NCBI RefSeq assembly: GCF_902497895.1
Contig: NZ_CABVHQ010000022.1
Span: forward strand, 1 to 64,000
Source of the DNA: Pseudomonas fluorescens
Lineage (GTDB): Bacteria; Pseudomonadota; Gammaproteobacteria; Pseudomonadales; Pseudomonadaceae
Reading direction: 5' to 3'
Length of the DNA stretch: 64,000 nt
Shown in pieces: positions 30,101 to 39,054 of this stretch; position 1 is the stretch's first letter, and every line of letters starts with the position of its first letter. A program made the position numbers and the translations under genes. A model generated the notes under the pieces. The model was not told where the DNA came from, searched no databases, and worked only from the letters and a program-made list of their open reading frames with translations.

Positions 30101-30844
30101 ATGAGCGACAGCATCTATGTATCCGTGTTGATTCCGGCCAAAAATGAGGCGAATAATCTGACGCCACTTCTGGAAGAGATTCGCAGCGCACTGGCCGATG
30201 AGTCCTATGAAGTCATCGTGGTCGATGATGGCAGTACCGATAACAGCATTGGCGAATTGCGCGCACTGAAAAACAGCGGTTTCAGTCAACTGCGGATCCT
30301 CAGCCATGCCTGCTCGCTGGGGCAAAGTACCTCTATCTATCACGCCGCGATTGCGGCACGCGGTCACTGGCTGGCAACGCTCGACGGCGATGGTCAGAAC
30401 GATCCTGCGGACATCCCCGGGATGCTCGCGCTGGTGCGTGGCAGCGAAGGGCTGACCGGGGGCGTCAAGCTGGTGGCCGGCCATCGCATCAACCGTCGCG
30501 ATACCGCCAGCAAACGCTGGGCCTCGCGCTTCGCCAATGGTTTGCGCAGCCGCCTGCTCAAAGACTCGACACCCGATACCGGCTGCGGTCTGAAAGTGGT
30601 GGAACGGGCAGCTTTTCTCAGCCTGCCGTACTTCGATCATATGCACCGTTTCATTCCAGCACTGATTCAGCGCCACAACGGCCGGATGGTCGTGCATCCG
30701 GTCAATCATCGGCATCGCGGCGCCGGCATCTCGAAATACGGGAACCTTGATCGGGCTCTGGTCGGCATTCTCGATCTCGTTGGCGTTTGGTGGTTGATCA
30801 GACGCACCCGTCTGGATGCAACGGCGCAGGAGGTCGAAGGATGA
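30101..30844 (+). CDS. Family 2 glycosyltransferase, polyprenyl-phosphate sugar synthase type
   Basis: A DPM/ArnC/RgtE-like GT-A enzyme of 247 aa. It has VSVLIPAKNEANNL, the VIVVDDGSTDNS and LATLDGDGQNDPADIP (DxD-like) motifs that bind nucleotide sugar and metal. Unlike ArnC it has no C-terminal membrane helices; only a weak hydrophobic stretch (LVGILDLVGVWWLI) is found near its end. I start at ATG 30101, preceded by TGGGGA. The frame is open further upstream to 29891 but this overlaps the epimerase. It probably transfers the uronic acid to undecaprenyl phosphate. It overlaps the next gene in ATGA. Confidence 0.88.
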   Translation: MSDSIYVSVLIPAKNEANNLTPLLEEIRSALADESYEVIVVDDGSTDNSIGELRALKNSGFSQLRILSHACSLGQSTSIYHAAIAARGHWLATLDGDGQNDPADIPGMLALVRGSEGLTGGVKLVAGHRINRRDTASKRWASRFANGLRSRLLKDSTPDTGCGLKVVERAAFLSLPYFDHMHRFIPALIQRHNGRMVVHPVNHRHRGAGISKYGNLDRALVGILDLVGVWWLIRRTRLDATAQEVEG

Positions 30845-31119
30845 ACATAAGCAAAGAAGCCCTGTGGCTGGTAGTCGGCTTTGCCGGCCAGATCGTATTT
30901 ACCGGGCGCTTTGCCCTGCAGTGGCTCTACAGCGAATACAAGAAGCGCAGCCTGATTCCCGTGGGCTTCTGGTATTTGAGCCTGGTGGGCAGCGCATTGC
31001 TGCTGGCTTACGCGATCTACCGCCAGGACCCGGTATTCATCGTCGGGCAATCATTCGGTTTTGTCGTGTACCTGCGCAACCTGCAATTGATCGCGCGTCA
31101 CAAAGCGCTTAAGGAATAG
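30841..31119 (+). CDS. Small membrane protein, lipid A biosynthesis N-terminal (LAB_N) domain
   Basis: A 92 aa membrane protein made only of the LAB_N domain: LWLVVGFAGQIVFTGRFALQ, KRSLIPVGFWYLSLVGSALL and VGQSFGFVVYLRNLQLI, giving three hydrophobic helices. This domain also occurs at the N-terminus of some LpxB proteins and as a stand-alone partner of polyprenyl-phosphate GT2 enzymes. Its start overlaps the GT2 stop (ATGA), and a GTG-started GT39 gene follows after 3 nt. It probably anchors the soluble GT2 to the membrane or helps to flip its product; this is inference. Confidence 0.88.
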   Translation: MNISKEALWLVVGFAGQIVFTGRFALQWLYSEYKKRSLIPVGFWYLSLVGSALLLAYAIYRQDPVFIVGQSFGFVVYLRNLQLIARHKALKE

Positions 31120-31122
31120 CCC

Positions 31123-32646
31123 GTGCGTACACGCCTGACACCAAGGGTCGAATGTCTGGGACTGGTCCTTTTATCTGTGCTGCTGGTGGGTGCCGGCCTT
31201 GGTTTGAGAGAGCCCTTCAATGTCGATGAAGAACGTTTTCTTGGGGTTGCGCTGGAAATGCTGCAAAGCGGTTCCTGGTTCATTCCCCACCGTGCCGCAG
31301 AAATCTACCCGGACAAGCCACCACTGTTCATGTGGACCGTGGCGTTTTTCACTCTGCTGACCGGGCTGCCAAAAGTCGCGCTGTACTTGCCGGGATTGAT
31401 CTCCTCAGCAGTTACGAGCGTCTGCCTTTATGACCTGGGGCGGCGTTTATGGAACCGGCGCATCGGCAGGATCGCCGCCCTGCTGTTTCTGGCGACCTAT
31501 CAGACCTACAGCATTCTGCGGACCGGGCAGATCGACAGTTTCCTCTGTCTGTGGATCGCGCTGGGGATGTATGGGCTGGTCCGGCATCTGCTGCTCGGCC
31601 CGGCTTGGGGCTGGTTCTACCTGGGCTGCGCGGCGATGGGCTTTGGCATCATCAGCAAGGGCGTCGGCTTTCTCCCGGCGCTGATGCTGATCCCCTATGG
31701 GTATGCCGTGCACAAGGACTGGCCCGGCGTCGTGGCCATGCCCGGGCACAAACGAGCCTGGCTGCTGGGCCTGCTGGTGACACTGGCGGCGATTGCGCTG
31801 TGGCTGGTTCCGCTGGTGTTGTCGGTCGTACGGCACAACAGTGCCGATGGCGTGGAGTACCTGAAAAACATCCTGCTGCATCAGACCGCTCAACGTTATG
31901 CCAGCGCCTGGGCCCACCAGGAGCCGTTCTGGTACTTCTTCGTCAAGGTCATTCCGCAATACTGGCTGCCGATGTTCCTGGCCTTGCCATGGCTGGTGCC
32001 GGCCTGGCGTCGACAGTTGCTCAAGCACGATGCTCGGGTGCTGGTCTTGCTCGGTTGGGTAGTGCTGGTGCTGTTGTTCTTCTGCCTGAGCAGCGGGAAA
32101 CGCAAGCTTTACATCTACCCTGCGCTGCCCGGGCTGGCACTGGTCGCCGCGCCGCTGGTGCCCTGGTTGCTGCGCCGCTGGTTTGGCCAGCGCCCGCGAG
32201 CCCGCAAAATATTCACCACGATGGCGGTGATCTGGTTCTGCGCCTGGTTCGCTCGAGGTTTTATCGAACCGATCAAGGATGGCGCCAACCCCCACGAAGC
32301 GCTTATGCGGCAAACCGCCGAAGTCACCAAAGGCGCTGAATTGGTGCTGGTCGAGTGGCGTGAAGGTCATTGGCTGTTCGCCCGGCAACCCATAGTGCAT
32401 TTCGGTTTTATCACCTGCGACAGCATCGATCAGGCCGCTCAATGGTTGCGCGATCACCCCCGGGCATTTGCTCTGGTACCCGCCAGCCAGATCACTCGAT
32501 GCTTCCTGCCGGACAGGGCGCGCAAGCTCGGCAAGACCTCCCGCGCCGAGTGGCTGGTCGTCGGTGCCGATGCCGACAATGGACAATGCCACCCCCCTGG
32601 TCCCGCCAGGGTCTACCGCTTCGAGTGGGACACACCGGCTCTATGA
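31123..32646 (+). CDS. GT39/ArnT-like membrane glycosyltransferase
   Basis: A GT-C glycosyltransferase of 507 aa with about twelve hydrophobic helices. After the first helix comes LREPFNVDEERFLGVALEML with the acidic catalytic pair of the family, then YPDKPPLFMW, typical of ArnT-like enzymes. The C-terminal about 120 residues are periplasmic. A GTG at 31123 with AAGGA upstream is the start. Such enzymes move a sugar from undecaprenyl phosphate to lipid A or other acceptors in the periplasm. There is no arnA or arnB nearby, so the donor here is unlikely to be Ara4N and more likely a uronic acid. Confidence 0.88.
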   Translation: MRTRLTPRVECLGLVLLSVLLVGAGLGLREPFNVDEERFLGVALEMLQSGSWFIPHRAAEIYPDKPPLFMWTVAFFTLLTGLPKVALYLPGLISSAVTSVCLYDLGRRLWNRRIGRIAALLFLATYQTYSILRTGQIDSFLCLWIALGMYGLVRHLLLGPAWGWFYLGCAAMGFGIISKGVGFLPALMLIPYGYAVHKDWPGVVAMPGHKRAWLLGLLVTLAAIALWLVPLVLSVVRHNSADGVEYLKNILLHQTAQRYASAWAHQEPFWYFFVKVIPQYWLPMFLALPWLVPAWRRQLLKHDARVLVLLGWVVLVLLFFCLSSGKRKLYIYPALPGLALVAAPLVPWLLRRWFGQRPRARKIFTTMAVIWFCAWFARGFIEPIKDGANPHEALMRQTAEVTKGAELVLVEWREGHWLFARQPIVHFGFITCDSIDQAAQWLRDHPRAFALVPASQITRCFLPDRARKLGKTSRAEWLVVGADADNGQCHPPGPARVYRFEWDTPAL

Positions 32647-32715
32647 GTTGCAGCTAAAACTATAAAAGACAGGCGACAACGCCCCCCGGACTCCTGATGA
32701 ATGGAGAGGTAATTG

Positions 32716-33690
32716 ATGTTATTTGAAACGCTAAAAGCCAATCGCGGCCACGAGAAGTTGCGGGTGAAACCTCGACGTAGCTCATGGCAGTGGCGACTGG
32801 GGTGGTTGCTGATGGTCCTTGGTCTGATGGTTTTGTATGCCGCCTCCTCACGGTTTTACTGGCATCAACAAGTGTACTTCTACCTGCAGAACCGCTGGAC
32901 TGGCGATACCGCGCCGGGGAAAAACCTCTGGCTACCGGGCTACCATCTGCTGATTGACGGCAAACCGCTGGAAAACACCCTGCACAACCTGTCCGGGATC
33001 ACTTATGACTACGATCACGATCGCCTGTTGGCGGTCACCAATGGGTCACCTATGGAAATCCTCGCCCTGAGCAAGACCGGAGAAGTGCTTGAGCGCTATC
33101 CATTGGCAGGTTTCGAAGATGTCGAAGGCATCACCTATATGGGTAACGGCCGTGTGGCATTGGCCGATGAAGGTCTTCAGCAGCTGGACGTTATCGATCT
33201 GCCGACTGTGGTGCGCCCGATTCACGTCGATGAGGCACAATTCATCGCGCTGGCGATCAATCCGAGCCACTCCAACAAAGGCTTTGAAGGCGTTACATAT
33301 GACGCTGTAAATGATCGCCTGCTGGCAATCAAAGAGCGCGATCCCCGCCAACTGTATGAAATATCCGGCGTCATGAAATCCCTCGGCGGCCCTCTGCGGA
33401 TCAAGGTCACGGACCTGACCTCGTGGATCAATCGCAGCGTGTTCGCCAGGGACTTGTCCGACGCTTACTACGATCCGAAGACTGGCCACCTGGTGATCCT
33501 CAGCGACGAATCGAAGTCGCTCATCGAGCTGGATGGCGACGGTAAGTTCGTCAGCTTCCTGCCCCTGAGAAGCGGTATTTCGCAGCTCAAGGACGATGCA
33601 CCGCAAGCCGAAGGCGTGACGATGGACAGCTCGGGCAACCTGTATGTGGTCAGCGAGCCCAATCTTTTCTACAGGTTCCAGAAGAAATAG
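32716..33690 (+). CDS. SdiA-regulated (YjiK-like) beta-propeller protein
   Basis: The 324 aa protein has an N-terminal membrane anchor (LGWLLMVLGLMVLYAAS) and a periplasmic propeller of the SdiA-reg family. It has NLSGITYDYDHDRLLAVTNG, EDVEGITYMGNGRVALADE, KGFEGVTYDAVNDRLLAIKERDP and QAEGVTMDSSGNLYVVSEPN, four of the repeated blades. ATG 32716 has GGAGAGGT 5 nt before it. It follows the ArnT-like gene by 69 bp in the same direction and may be part of the operon. Function unknown in general; a link to envelope sugars is suggested only by position. Confidence 0.85.
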   Translation: MLFETLKANRGHEKLRVKPRRSSWQWRLGWLLMVLGLMVLYAASSRFYWHQQVYFYLQNRWTGDTAPGKNLWLPGYHLLIDGKPLENTLHNLSGITYDYDHDRLLAVTNGSPMEILALSKTGEVLERYPLAGFEDVEGITYMGNGRVALADEGLQQLDVIDLPTVVRPIHVDEAQFIALAINPSHSNKGFEGVTYDAVNDRLLAIKERDPRQLYEISGVMKSLGGPLRIKVTDLTSWINRSVFARDLSDAYYDPKTGHLVILSDESKSLIELDGDGKFVSFLPLRSGISQLKDDAPQAEGVTMDSSGNLYVVSEPNLFYRFQKK

Positions 33691-33786
33691 CACTGAGGAA
33701 GCTTTCAGATGAACACCGCACCTGTGGCGAGGGAGCTTGCTCCAATGCCGATCAGTCAAGGAGTTTGAGGTTCAGCACTATCTCCC

Positions 33787-33919
33787 CGTAGCAGCTGCCG
33801 AAGGCTGCGTTCGGCTGCGAAGCAGTCGTAAAATCAGGCACTGCGGTATTCCAGGCAAACCGTGCAAGCAGGATTTGCGACTGCTGCGCAGCCGAACGCA
33901 GGCTTCGCCAGCTGCTACG
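33787..33919. repeat. REPIN, CGTAGCAGCTGCCGAAGGCT class
   Basis: Inverted arms CGTAGCAGCTGCCGAAGGCT (33787) and CGCCAGCTGCTACG (to 33919), each continuing into GCGTTCGGCTGCG. It separates the YjiK-like gene from the convergent metalloprotease gene and fills most of that 262-bp gap. Confidence 0.85.
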
Positions 33920-33952
33920 GTTCGCGTAACGGTCTTGACTGACTGCATTCAC

Positions 33953-35794
33953 TCATGTGCCCTGCCCCCCATGCACCAGGCGGAACACCTCATCTTTCTG
34001 CATGTAGTGGTCCTGGCTGACCCGCCAGTATTTCTGGCCTTCGGTGCTGGTCAGAAATCGGCGTCGCCGTTCCAGCCGGTCGTGGCCAGCCACGCCTTTC
34101 AACATCACATAGCGCACTTCGCCAAGGGGGCCGAGCAGCACGGTCGAGCCCCCTTGATAGGTAAACCCCGGGCCCAGTTCGCAGGCCTTTACGTGGCGCT
34201 GCTGAGTGATTTCCGCCACCAGGTCGAAAGTAACGCTCTGATCGGGACCGACTCGCCGGGAGGTGCGGATCGACTGGATGCACGGCAGGCTGACGCTGTC
34301 GCCCTGCAGGCGCGGGTCATCCGCGGCGACCAGGCCGAACTCGGTCAGGTGTTCCGGCCGGCTGACATACATTCCCAGCACACCGGCCTGGCGGCGCAGC
34401 TCCTGGGGGCTGGCGCAATGCGCCGGGTCACCTTCAAAACGCAGGGAGGCAAAGTCCAGGGCGGACACGGGAGGCAGGTGTATCCGCGGCGGGCACCATA
34501 ACAAGGCGTCTTCCGAGAGGCTGGTGACGTTGCGCGGGTATATATTGCGCCGCCGGAAGCTGTCGATGATCGCTGCGCGGTAGTCCCATGTGTCATCCGG
34601 CACCACGTCGTGGTCGGCGGTGATCAGCGCTCGCAAGTAGTCGCCGAAATTGATCGCCGTGGGCGGGCAATAATCGATGGCGCGGATGCAGATGGTGAGG
34701 AACTGGCGGGCCAGTTTGCTGGCCTTTTCCGCCAGCAGGACCTGCAAGTCGTGGGACATGTCACCGGGTGGGAGTATCCCGCAGCCGTTGGTGGCGAGAC
34801 GGATGTAGCGTGCGATCTTGCGCTCGAAGATCTGCGCAAAGGCTTCGAACAGCGCACTGACCAGAATCGATCCCAGTTCGTGCACTTCCATGTCCGGCTG
34901 GTACTGTCGCGGCTGCTCCAGATTGCTTTCGATCGCGCTGCGCAGCGGGCCGTTCTGGCCGGTGGTGTGACCAAACTGCTGAGCCAGCTGAGTCAGCAGG
35001 CTGGCCTGCAGCAGATTGCCTTTGCACCGGCGGATCGAGGCGATCAACACTTCCCGGTAACTGAAGTGCTGGAAAATCGCCACCAGATCGGCGAAGGCTT
35101 CATGGAACGCTGGCACGTCCGCACTCAACGGCAGGCTGAAGCAGGGGCGCAGACCATCGAGCAGCGCATGGGTGACTTCATGGGAAATGATGTCATGGGA
35201 CAGGCAAGTGAAGACGTAGCCGCCCGGCAGTGATCGATCGCTGGGGGTGGCGCTGGCCTTGAAATAGCCAAAGCGGATCTCGCCGCCCTGGCGGCCTTTG
35301 GTGTAGTACGCGTTGCAGTTCTCGCCGTAATGCGGGTGCAAGATCAGCGGCATGGGTTGCTGGTCATTGCCGAATCCCCAGCTCGGATCACGTCCCAGCG
35401 CCAGCTTGAAAGCCAGGTAGACGTTGCTGCTGACGGCATAGACCATCTGCTGATGAAAACGTGGGTCCGACGGCGAAGGTTCATAACCGTTGGCGATCAG
35501 CACACTGAGTTCATCCAGGTCAGCCTGGCGATACTCCAGGCCCAGCTGGGTATTGCGATGTTCGACCCGGAACAGACCACCGCAGGGGCCGACGGTCAGT
35601 GGTTCGAAAGGCACATTGAGGGTGCCGATGGCGCCTTCCAGGCGCCGCACCGAAGGGTCCACCGTATAGATCCGCAGCGGTCGGTACAACGGGTCCGCGG
35701 GTTGCCGTTGATAGGGTGGGCTCGGTACCCAGGCGAATGACTCCGCCAGGCAGAAGTCGACCCCTTCGCCAGGGCGCTTGGGCTCCTGTGGCAC
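33953..35794 (-). CDS. HEVTH zinc metalloprotease, partner of the metacaspase protein
   Basis: A 613 aa cytoplasmic-looking protein (no signal peptide). Residues 205-209 are HEVTH in DIISHEVTHALLDGL, and the third zinc ligand is likely E232 in FHEAFADLV, which is the gluzincin (thermolysin-like) arrangement. Unlike thermolysins there is no propeptide or signal. The N-terminal 110 residues and C-terminal 200 residues are not recognised; the last 70 include a beta-rich segment rich in basic residues (HDRLERRRRFLT). The GTG start at 35794 has a perfect AGGAGGT 8 nt upstream, which overlaps the stop of the metacaspase gene; the two are thus translationally coupled. Its target is unknown; the neighbour's modular protein is one candidate. 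Confidence 0.85.
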   Translation of the reverse strand: MPQEPKRPGEGVDFCLAESFAWVPSPPYQRQPADPLYRPLRIYTVDPSVRRLEGAIGTLNVPFEPLTVGPCGGLFRVEHRNTQLGLEYRQADLDELSVLIANGYEPSPSDPRFHQQMVYAVSSNVYLAFKLALGRDPSWGFGNDQQPMPLILHPHYGENCNAYYTKGRQGGEIRFGYFKASATPSDRSLPGGYVFTCLSHDIISHEVTHALLDGLRPCFSLPLSADVPAFHEAFADLVAIFQHFSYREVLIASIRRCKGNLLQASLLTQLAQQFGHTTGQNGPLRSAIESNLEQPRQYQPDMEVHELGSILVSALFEAFAQIFERKIARYIRLATNGCGILPPGDMSHDLQVLLAEKASKLARQFLTICIRAIDYCPPTAINFGDYLRALITADHDVVPDDTWDYRAAIIDSFRRRNIYPRNVTSLSEDALLWCPPRIHLPPVSALDFASLRFEGDPAHCASPQELRRQAGVLGMYVSRPEHLTEFGLVAADDPRLQGDSVSLPCIQSIRTSRRVGPDQSVTFDLVAEITQQRHVKACELGPGFTYQGGSTVLLGPLGEVRYVMLKGVAGHDRLERRRRFLTSTEGQKYWRVSQDHYMQKDEVFRLVHGGQGT

Positions 35795-35800
35795 GCTCGG

Positions 35801-38671
35801 TTACCTCCTGCCCGGTTGATTGTTCAGCTGTTGCAGTTGCTGCAGGATCTGCATCAGCACGGCGTTGTCTGCCTCTGTCTGGCGCCCCGGTCCGGGCATG
35901 CCGACGTTCTGCAGCGGCTGCAGCAGCACCGCGCTTTTGGCGTTGTCGGCGCAATCGAGTTTGGGGTGCTGACGGGCCTGCGCACCGAAATCGCCAACTA
36001 CCCGCTGGGTGAACTGCTCATGAGTGACCTGACTACCCTCGTCGAGCACCCGGGTGGCGCGCAGGGTGAACTCGCCATGGCCGTCGCTTTCCCACGCCAC
36101 TTCATCGTCCTGGCAGGCGGCGAACTTGATATCGCGCATGCGCTGCACCCCGCCACTGTCCATGGCACGCGAGGCTGCGCAGTGGGTCTGGCGAAAGAGC
36201 GCATGGGCGCGATTGATCTCCTCGGTGGGCGGCACGAATCGCTTGCGAACGTCTCGTCCCGGTGGTCGCTGGTTGACGCCACCCACGGCAAAACGCGTAT
36301 TGCTGCCCGAATGACAGCAGTCCATAAAGCAGGTGAGGTGCACCCCATCCGGCAAGCGGGCGAAGATCTCGGCGATGTCATCGTCGATGTACAGCGCGCC
36401 CGTGGCAAAGTCCACCGGGCACAGTGCTTCGTCATTGCCATCGGCTTCATCGCCATTGAGGTCGGCGACAAAGGTCCCGTGGCCCGAGTACTGGATGACG
36501 ATGACATCCCCGGCCCGCGAGTCCGTGACCATTTCGCGAATACTCCGGTCGATCGCCTCGCGGGTGGCCTGGCCGTCGAGCAGCATCTGGATGGAAAAGC
36601 CGCGCCGGCTCAGCGACTGCGCCCACATCTGCGCATCGGCGACACAGCCGGCAAGCCGATGTTCCGGTTCGGGGTAATCATTGATCCCGATGCACAGCGC
36701 CATGCGCCGGCCACCGGCTGCCGCCACCGAGGCGCCGATAACCTGGATCGCAGTCGGCGATGCCGGGTAGCGTGGCGGTGCAGCTATCGAGGCGTTCTGG
36801 CGCCACTGCTCGAAGCCTTCTGGCCAGTCGACTTCATCGGTCCATGCCCGAGCCTGGGACAGCGCCTTGGCCCGCGGATAGGGGTTGATCCGGCCGGCAT
36901 CCGGCAGACCGAGAATGCGCAACAAGGCGCTGTTCATGGTGACCGGGTCATCATCGAAGCCACCATGGGAAGTCGACTGGCTGGCCGAGCGCCCAGTGTC
37001 GGCGGCGGTCTGCGACCAGATGACTTGCCCTGGCCCGCTGTTCTTGCCGTCGAGGCAGAACAGCTGCTTGAGCACCGGATCATCGCGCAGGCTCTCTTCG
37101 AGCCCGAGAATCGGCGTGCCGCGTTTTTCCTCCAATCCATTGAAAATCAGGTAGAGCAGCGACTTGCGATAAACCCCGGCGCAATCGTCGTCTTTCTCGA
37201 AGTGCTTTTTCATGGTGAAGATCGTGACCTTCTCCGCCACCTCGCCCTTGTGCAACAGCTCCAGCAGATGCTGCTTGAAGGTGTCGACTCGCACCGCTGG
37301 CGCGAGAAATTGCAGGGTGGCGAATTTCGGTACCCGGAGGTGGTGCGCGGCGGTCAGGAAATGGCAATGGAAAATCGACCCGGCACTGTGGCCCATCCCA
37401 TGCAGTTCGACACTCTCGGGATGGGCGTCGCAAAATTGCTTGAGCTTGCCGGCCACGTACCAACCGCCACCCTCTACCGGGTCGGCTGCCCGTTCGGCGC
37501 TGAACTTCATCCCGCCCCAGATACTTTCCCCGCCCAGGGCTCGCGCCGCGCCTTCGATCAGCAGGTCCGAACTGAAGTCGGCCAAATCCCGGGTCGCGCC
37601 CGGCCAGGCACGCTTGAGCAGACTGCCGATGGTCTCGAAGAAGCCGGTCCGCCAGATGAAATAGATCGGATAAATGCCATTGCTCAGCCACCACGCCACA
37701 TGCTTGTGGGCAATTTCCAGACCGCCGGATTGCGAGATCAACCCGCCGTGGGCATACAGCAGCACGCGCAGCTTGCGGTTCTCCCGTTTCGCCACGGCCA
37801 GGGCCTCGAGCAGATGCTCCTCGAAGATCGCATCGACATCGGCTGCTGAAGTGGTGACCTCGCCTTCGCTGGTAAAGCGTCCCACGGAGAGGTTGACCAG
37901 ATGCGGCTGCAGCGCGGCCAGTTGCCCTGGGGTCAGCCCGGGACCGCGCGGCGCCGCGAACGGCTCCCGCGGTTCATCGGCAGACCGCGCCTCCTGCTCG
38001 TCATGAGACAACTCCGCGTCCGCCGGATCGGTACCCCTGGGCGTACGCGACAGCGCGTCAATCGCGTCGCGCAGGATATAACCCTGCTCGCCGGGAAAAG
38101 GTCCTTCCTGCGGTTCACCGATGCCGCGACCCTGACTCTGGCTGGCTATCTGTTCGCGCAGGCTCTGCACCTCGGCCAGGATCTGCGGGTAATCCAGGCT
38201 GCTGCCCGGGCAGGACTTGCTGGACATCATGTTATGAAAACGCAGGCTTTCCAGCGGCAGGTCGAATTGCTCCTGCACCAGGGCAACCACCCGCAGTGCC
38301 GAGTCCCGCTGCGGGCCATCGAAGGGGTCACGGCCCTGGTCAAAATCGCCGATCATCTCGAACATGAACGGCCCGAACGAGGCATTGCCGTTATGCCCCG
38401 CCGCACTCGCCGGAGCCTGGTTCCAGTTGCGCCCCAGCCAGATGAAACCTTGCGGATCAATGGTGATGTGCTGGGCAATATCACTCCAGCCATTGGTCTG
38501 GGTGTGAAACCGCCACATGCCAACGATCGTTTCATGCCCCTTGAAATCCCTGCGGCTCGGTCGCCAGGTGTGATGCATGTGCACTGCATTGATTTTGCGA
38601 CTGAAGGGATATTGCGCAAGCAGCTGCGCGAACTGCTCCAGGCTGAGCCTGATAAAGGTGGGCGTCGACAT
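35801..38671 (-). CDS. Three-enzyme protein: PGRP/amidase-2, alpha/beta-hydrolase-like, metacaspase (C14)
   Basis: A 956 aa protein with three catalytic modules. (1) Residues about 25-175: amidase-2/PGRP-like zinc fold with HMHHTW (31-36), H146 and C154 in HNMMSSKSCPG, the H/H/C ligand set of T7 lysozyme-type amidases. (2) About 295-460: hydrolase-like region with LLYAHGGLISQSGG and the nucleophile elbow GHSAG (S429). (3) About 655-800: caspase fold with ALCIGINDY, catalytic H731 in YSGHGT and C786 in FMDCCHSG. A charged, Pro/Gly-rich linker lies at 180-250. No signal peptide is visible. I prefer ATG 38671 (MSTPTFIRL) to one 7 codons upstream. The metalloprotease gene follows after 6 nt. Confidence 0.88.
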   Translation of the reverse strand: MSTPTFIRLSLEQFAQLLAQYPFSRKINAVHMHHTWRPSRRDFKGHETIVGMWRFHTQTNGWSDIAQHITIDPQGFIWLGRNWNQAPASAAGHNGNASFGPFMFEMIGDFDQGRDPFDGPQRDSALRVVALVQEQFDLPLESLRFHNMMSSKSCPGSSLDYPQILAEVQSLREQIASQSQGRGIGEPQEGPFPGEQGYILRDAIDALSRTPRGTDPADAELSHDEQEARSADEPREPFAAPRGPGLTPGQLAALQPHLVNLSVGRFTSEGEVTTSAADVDAIFEEHLLEALAVAKRENRKLRVLLYAHGGLISQSGGLEIAHKHVAWWLSNGIYPIYFIWRTGFFETIGSLLKRAWPGATRDLADFSSDLLIEGAARALGGESIWGGMKFSAERAADPVEGGGWYVAGKLKQFCDAHPESVELHGMGHSAGSIFHCHFLTAAHHLRVPKFATLQFLAPAVRVDTFKQHLLELLHKGEVAEKVTIFTMKKHFEKDDDCAGVYRKSLLYLIFNGLEEKRGTPILGLEESLRDDPVLKQLFCLDGKNSGPGQVIWSQTAADTGRSASQSTSHGGFDDDPVTMNSALLRILGLPDAGRINPYPRAKALSQARAWTDEVDWPEGFEQWRQNASIAAPPRYPASPTAIQVIGASVAAAGGRRMALCIGINDYPEPEHRLAGCVADAQMWAQSLSRRGFSIQMLLDGQATREAIDRSIREMVTDSRAGDVIVIQYSGHGTFVADLNGDEADGNDEALCPVDFATGALYIDDDIAEIFARLPDGVHLTCFMDCCHSGSNTRFAVGGVNQRPPGRDVRKRFVPPTEEINRAHALFRQTHCAASRAMDSGGVQRMRDIKFAACQDDEVAWESDGHGEFTLRATRVLDEGSQVTHEQFTQRVVGDFGAQARQHPKLDCADNAKSAVLLQPLQNVGMPGPGRQTEADNAVLMQILQQLQQLNNQPGRR

Positions 38672-38792
38672 GATAGAAAACCTCTGGGGCAAAGGTTAAT
38701 CAAGATGACACTGAAGGAAACTCTAGGTGGGAATGGCTCTTTGTCCATTTATGGGGGCGGTCAACACCGGTCACTAAAGCTTCAACGCGGTC

Positions 38793-38925
38793 CGTAGCAG
38801 CTGCCGAAGGCTGCGTTCGGCTGCGAAGCAGTCGCAAAACCTGCCACCACGGTGGAGGCAGGTGCAATGCGTCGACTGGATTGCGACTGCTGCGCAGCCG
38901 AACGCAGGCTTCGCCAGCTGCTACG
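38793..38925. repeat. REPIN, CGTAGCAGCTGCCGAAGGCT class
   Basis: Same class as 33787-33919: CCGTAGCAGCTGCCGAAGGC at 38793 faces CCAGCTGCTACG ending 38925. The metacaspase-metalloprotease pair is therefore bordered on both sides by copies of one repeat family. Confidence 0.85.
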
Positions 38926-39054
38926 AGGAATGTGCGAAGACAGAAATTCACATATAGCTGGCAAAGTCCCGAACTGCCCCAAAACAAGCCACCGGCAAAC
39001 TCGTATCGCACCTTTCTGGTTCAATTCCCCTCCCATGCCCCACTTGTAGGAGCA

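Noticed and set aside
27740..32646. Arn (Ara4N, polymyxin resistance) operon
   Set aside because: Only ugd and ArnC/ArnT-like enzymes are present; arnA, arnB, arnD and the arnEF pair are absent, while an epimerase and a LAB_N protein are present.
33953..38671. Gasdermin-type defence module
   Set aside because: Known gasdermin loci have a small pore-forming gene beside the protease. No such gene is found near the metacaspase; both flanks are REPIN DNA and unrelated genes.
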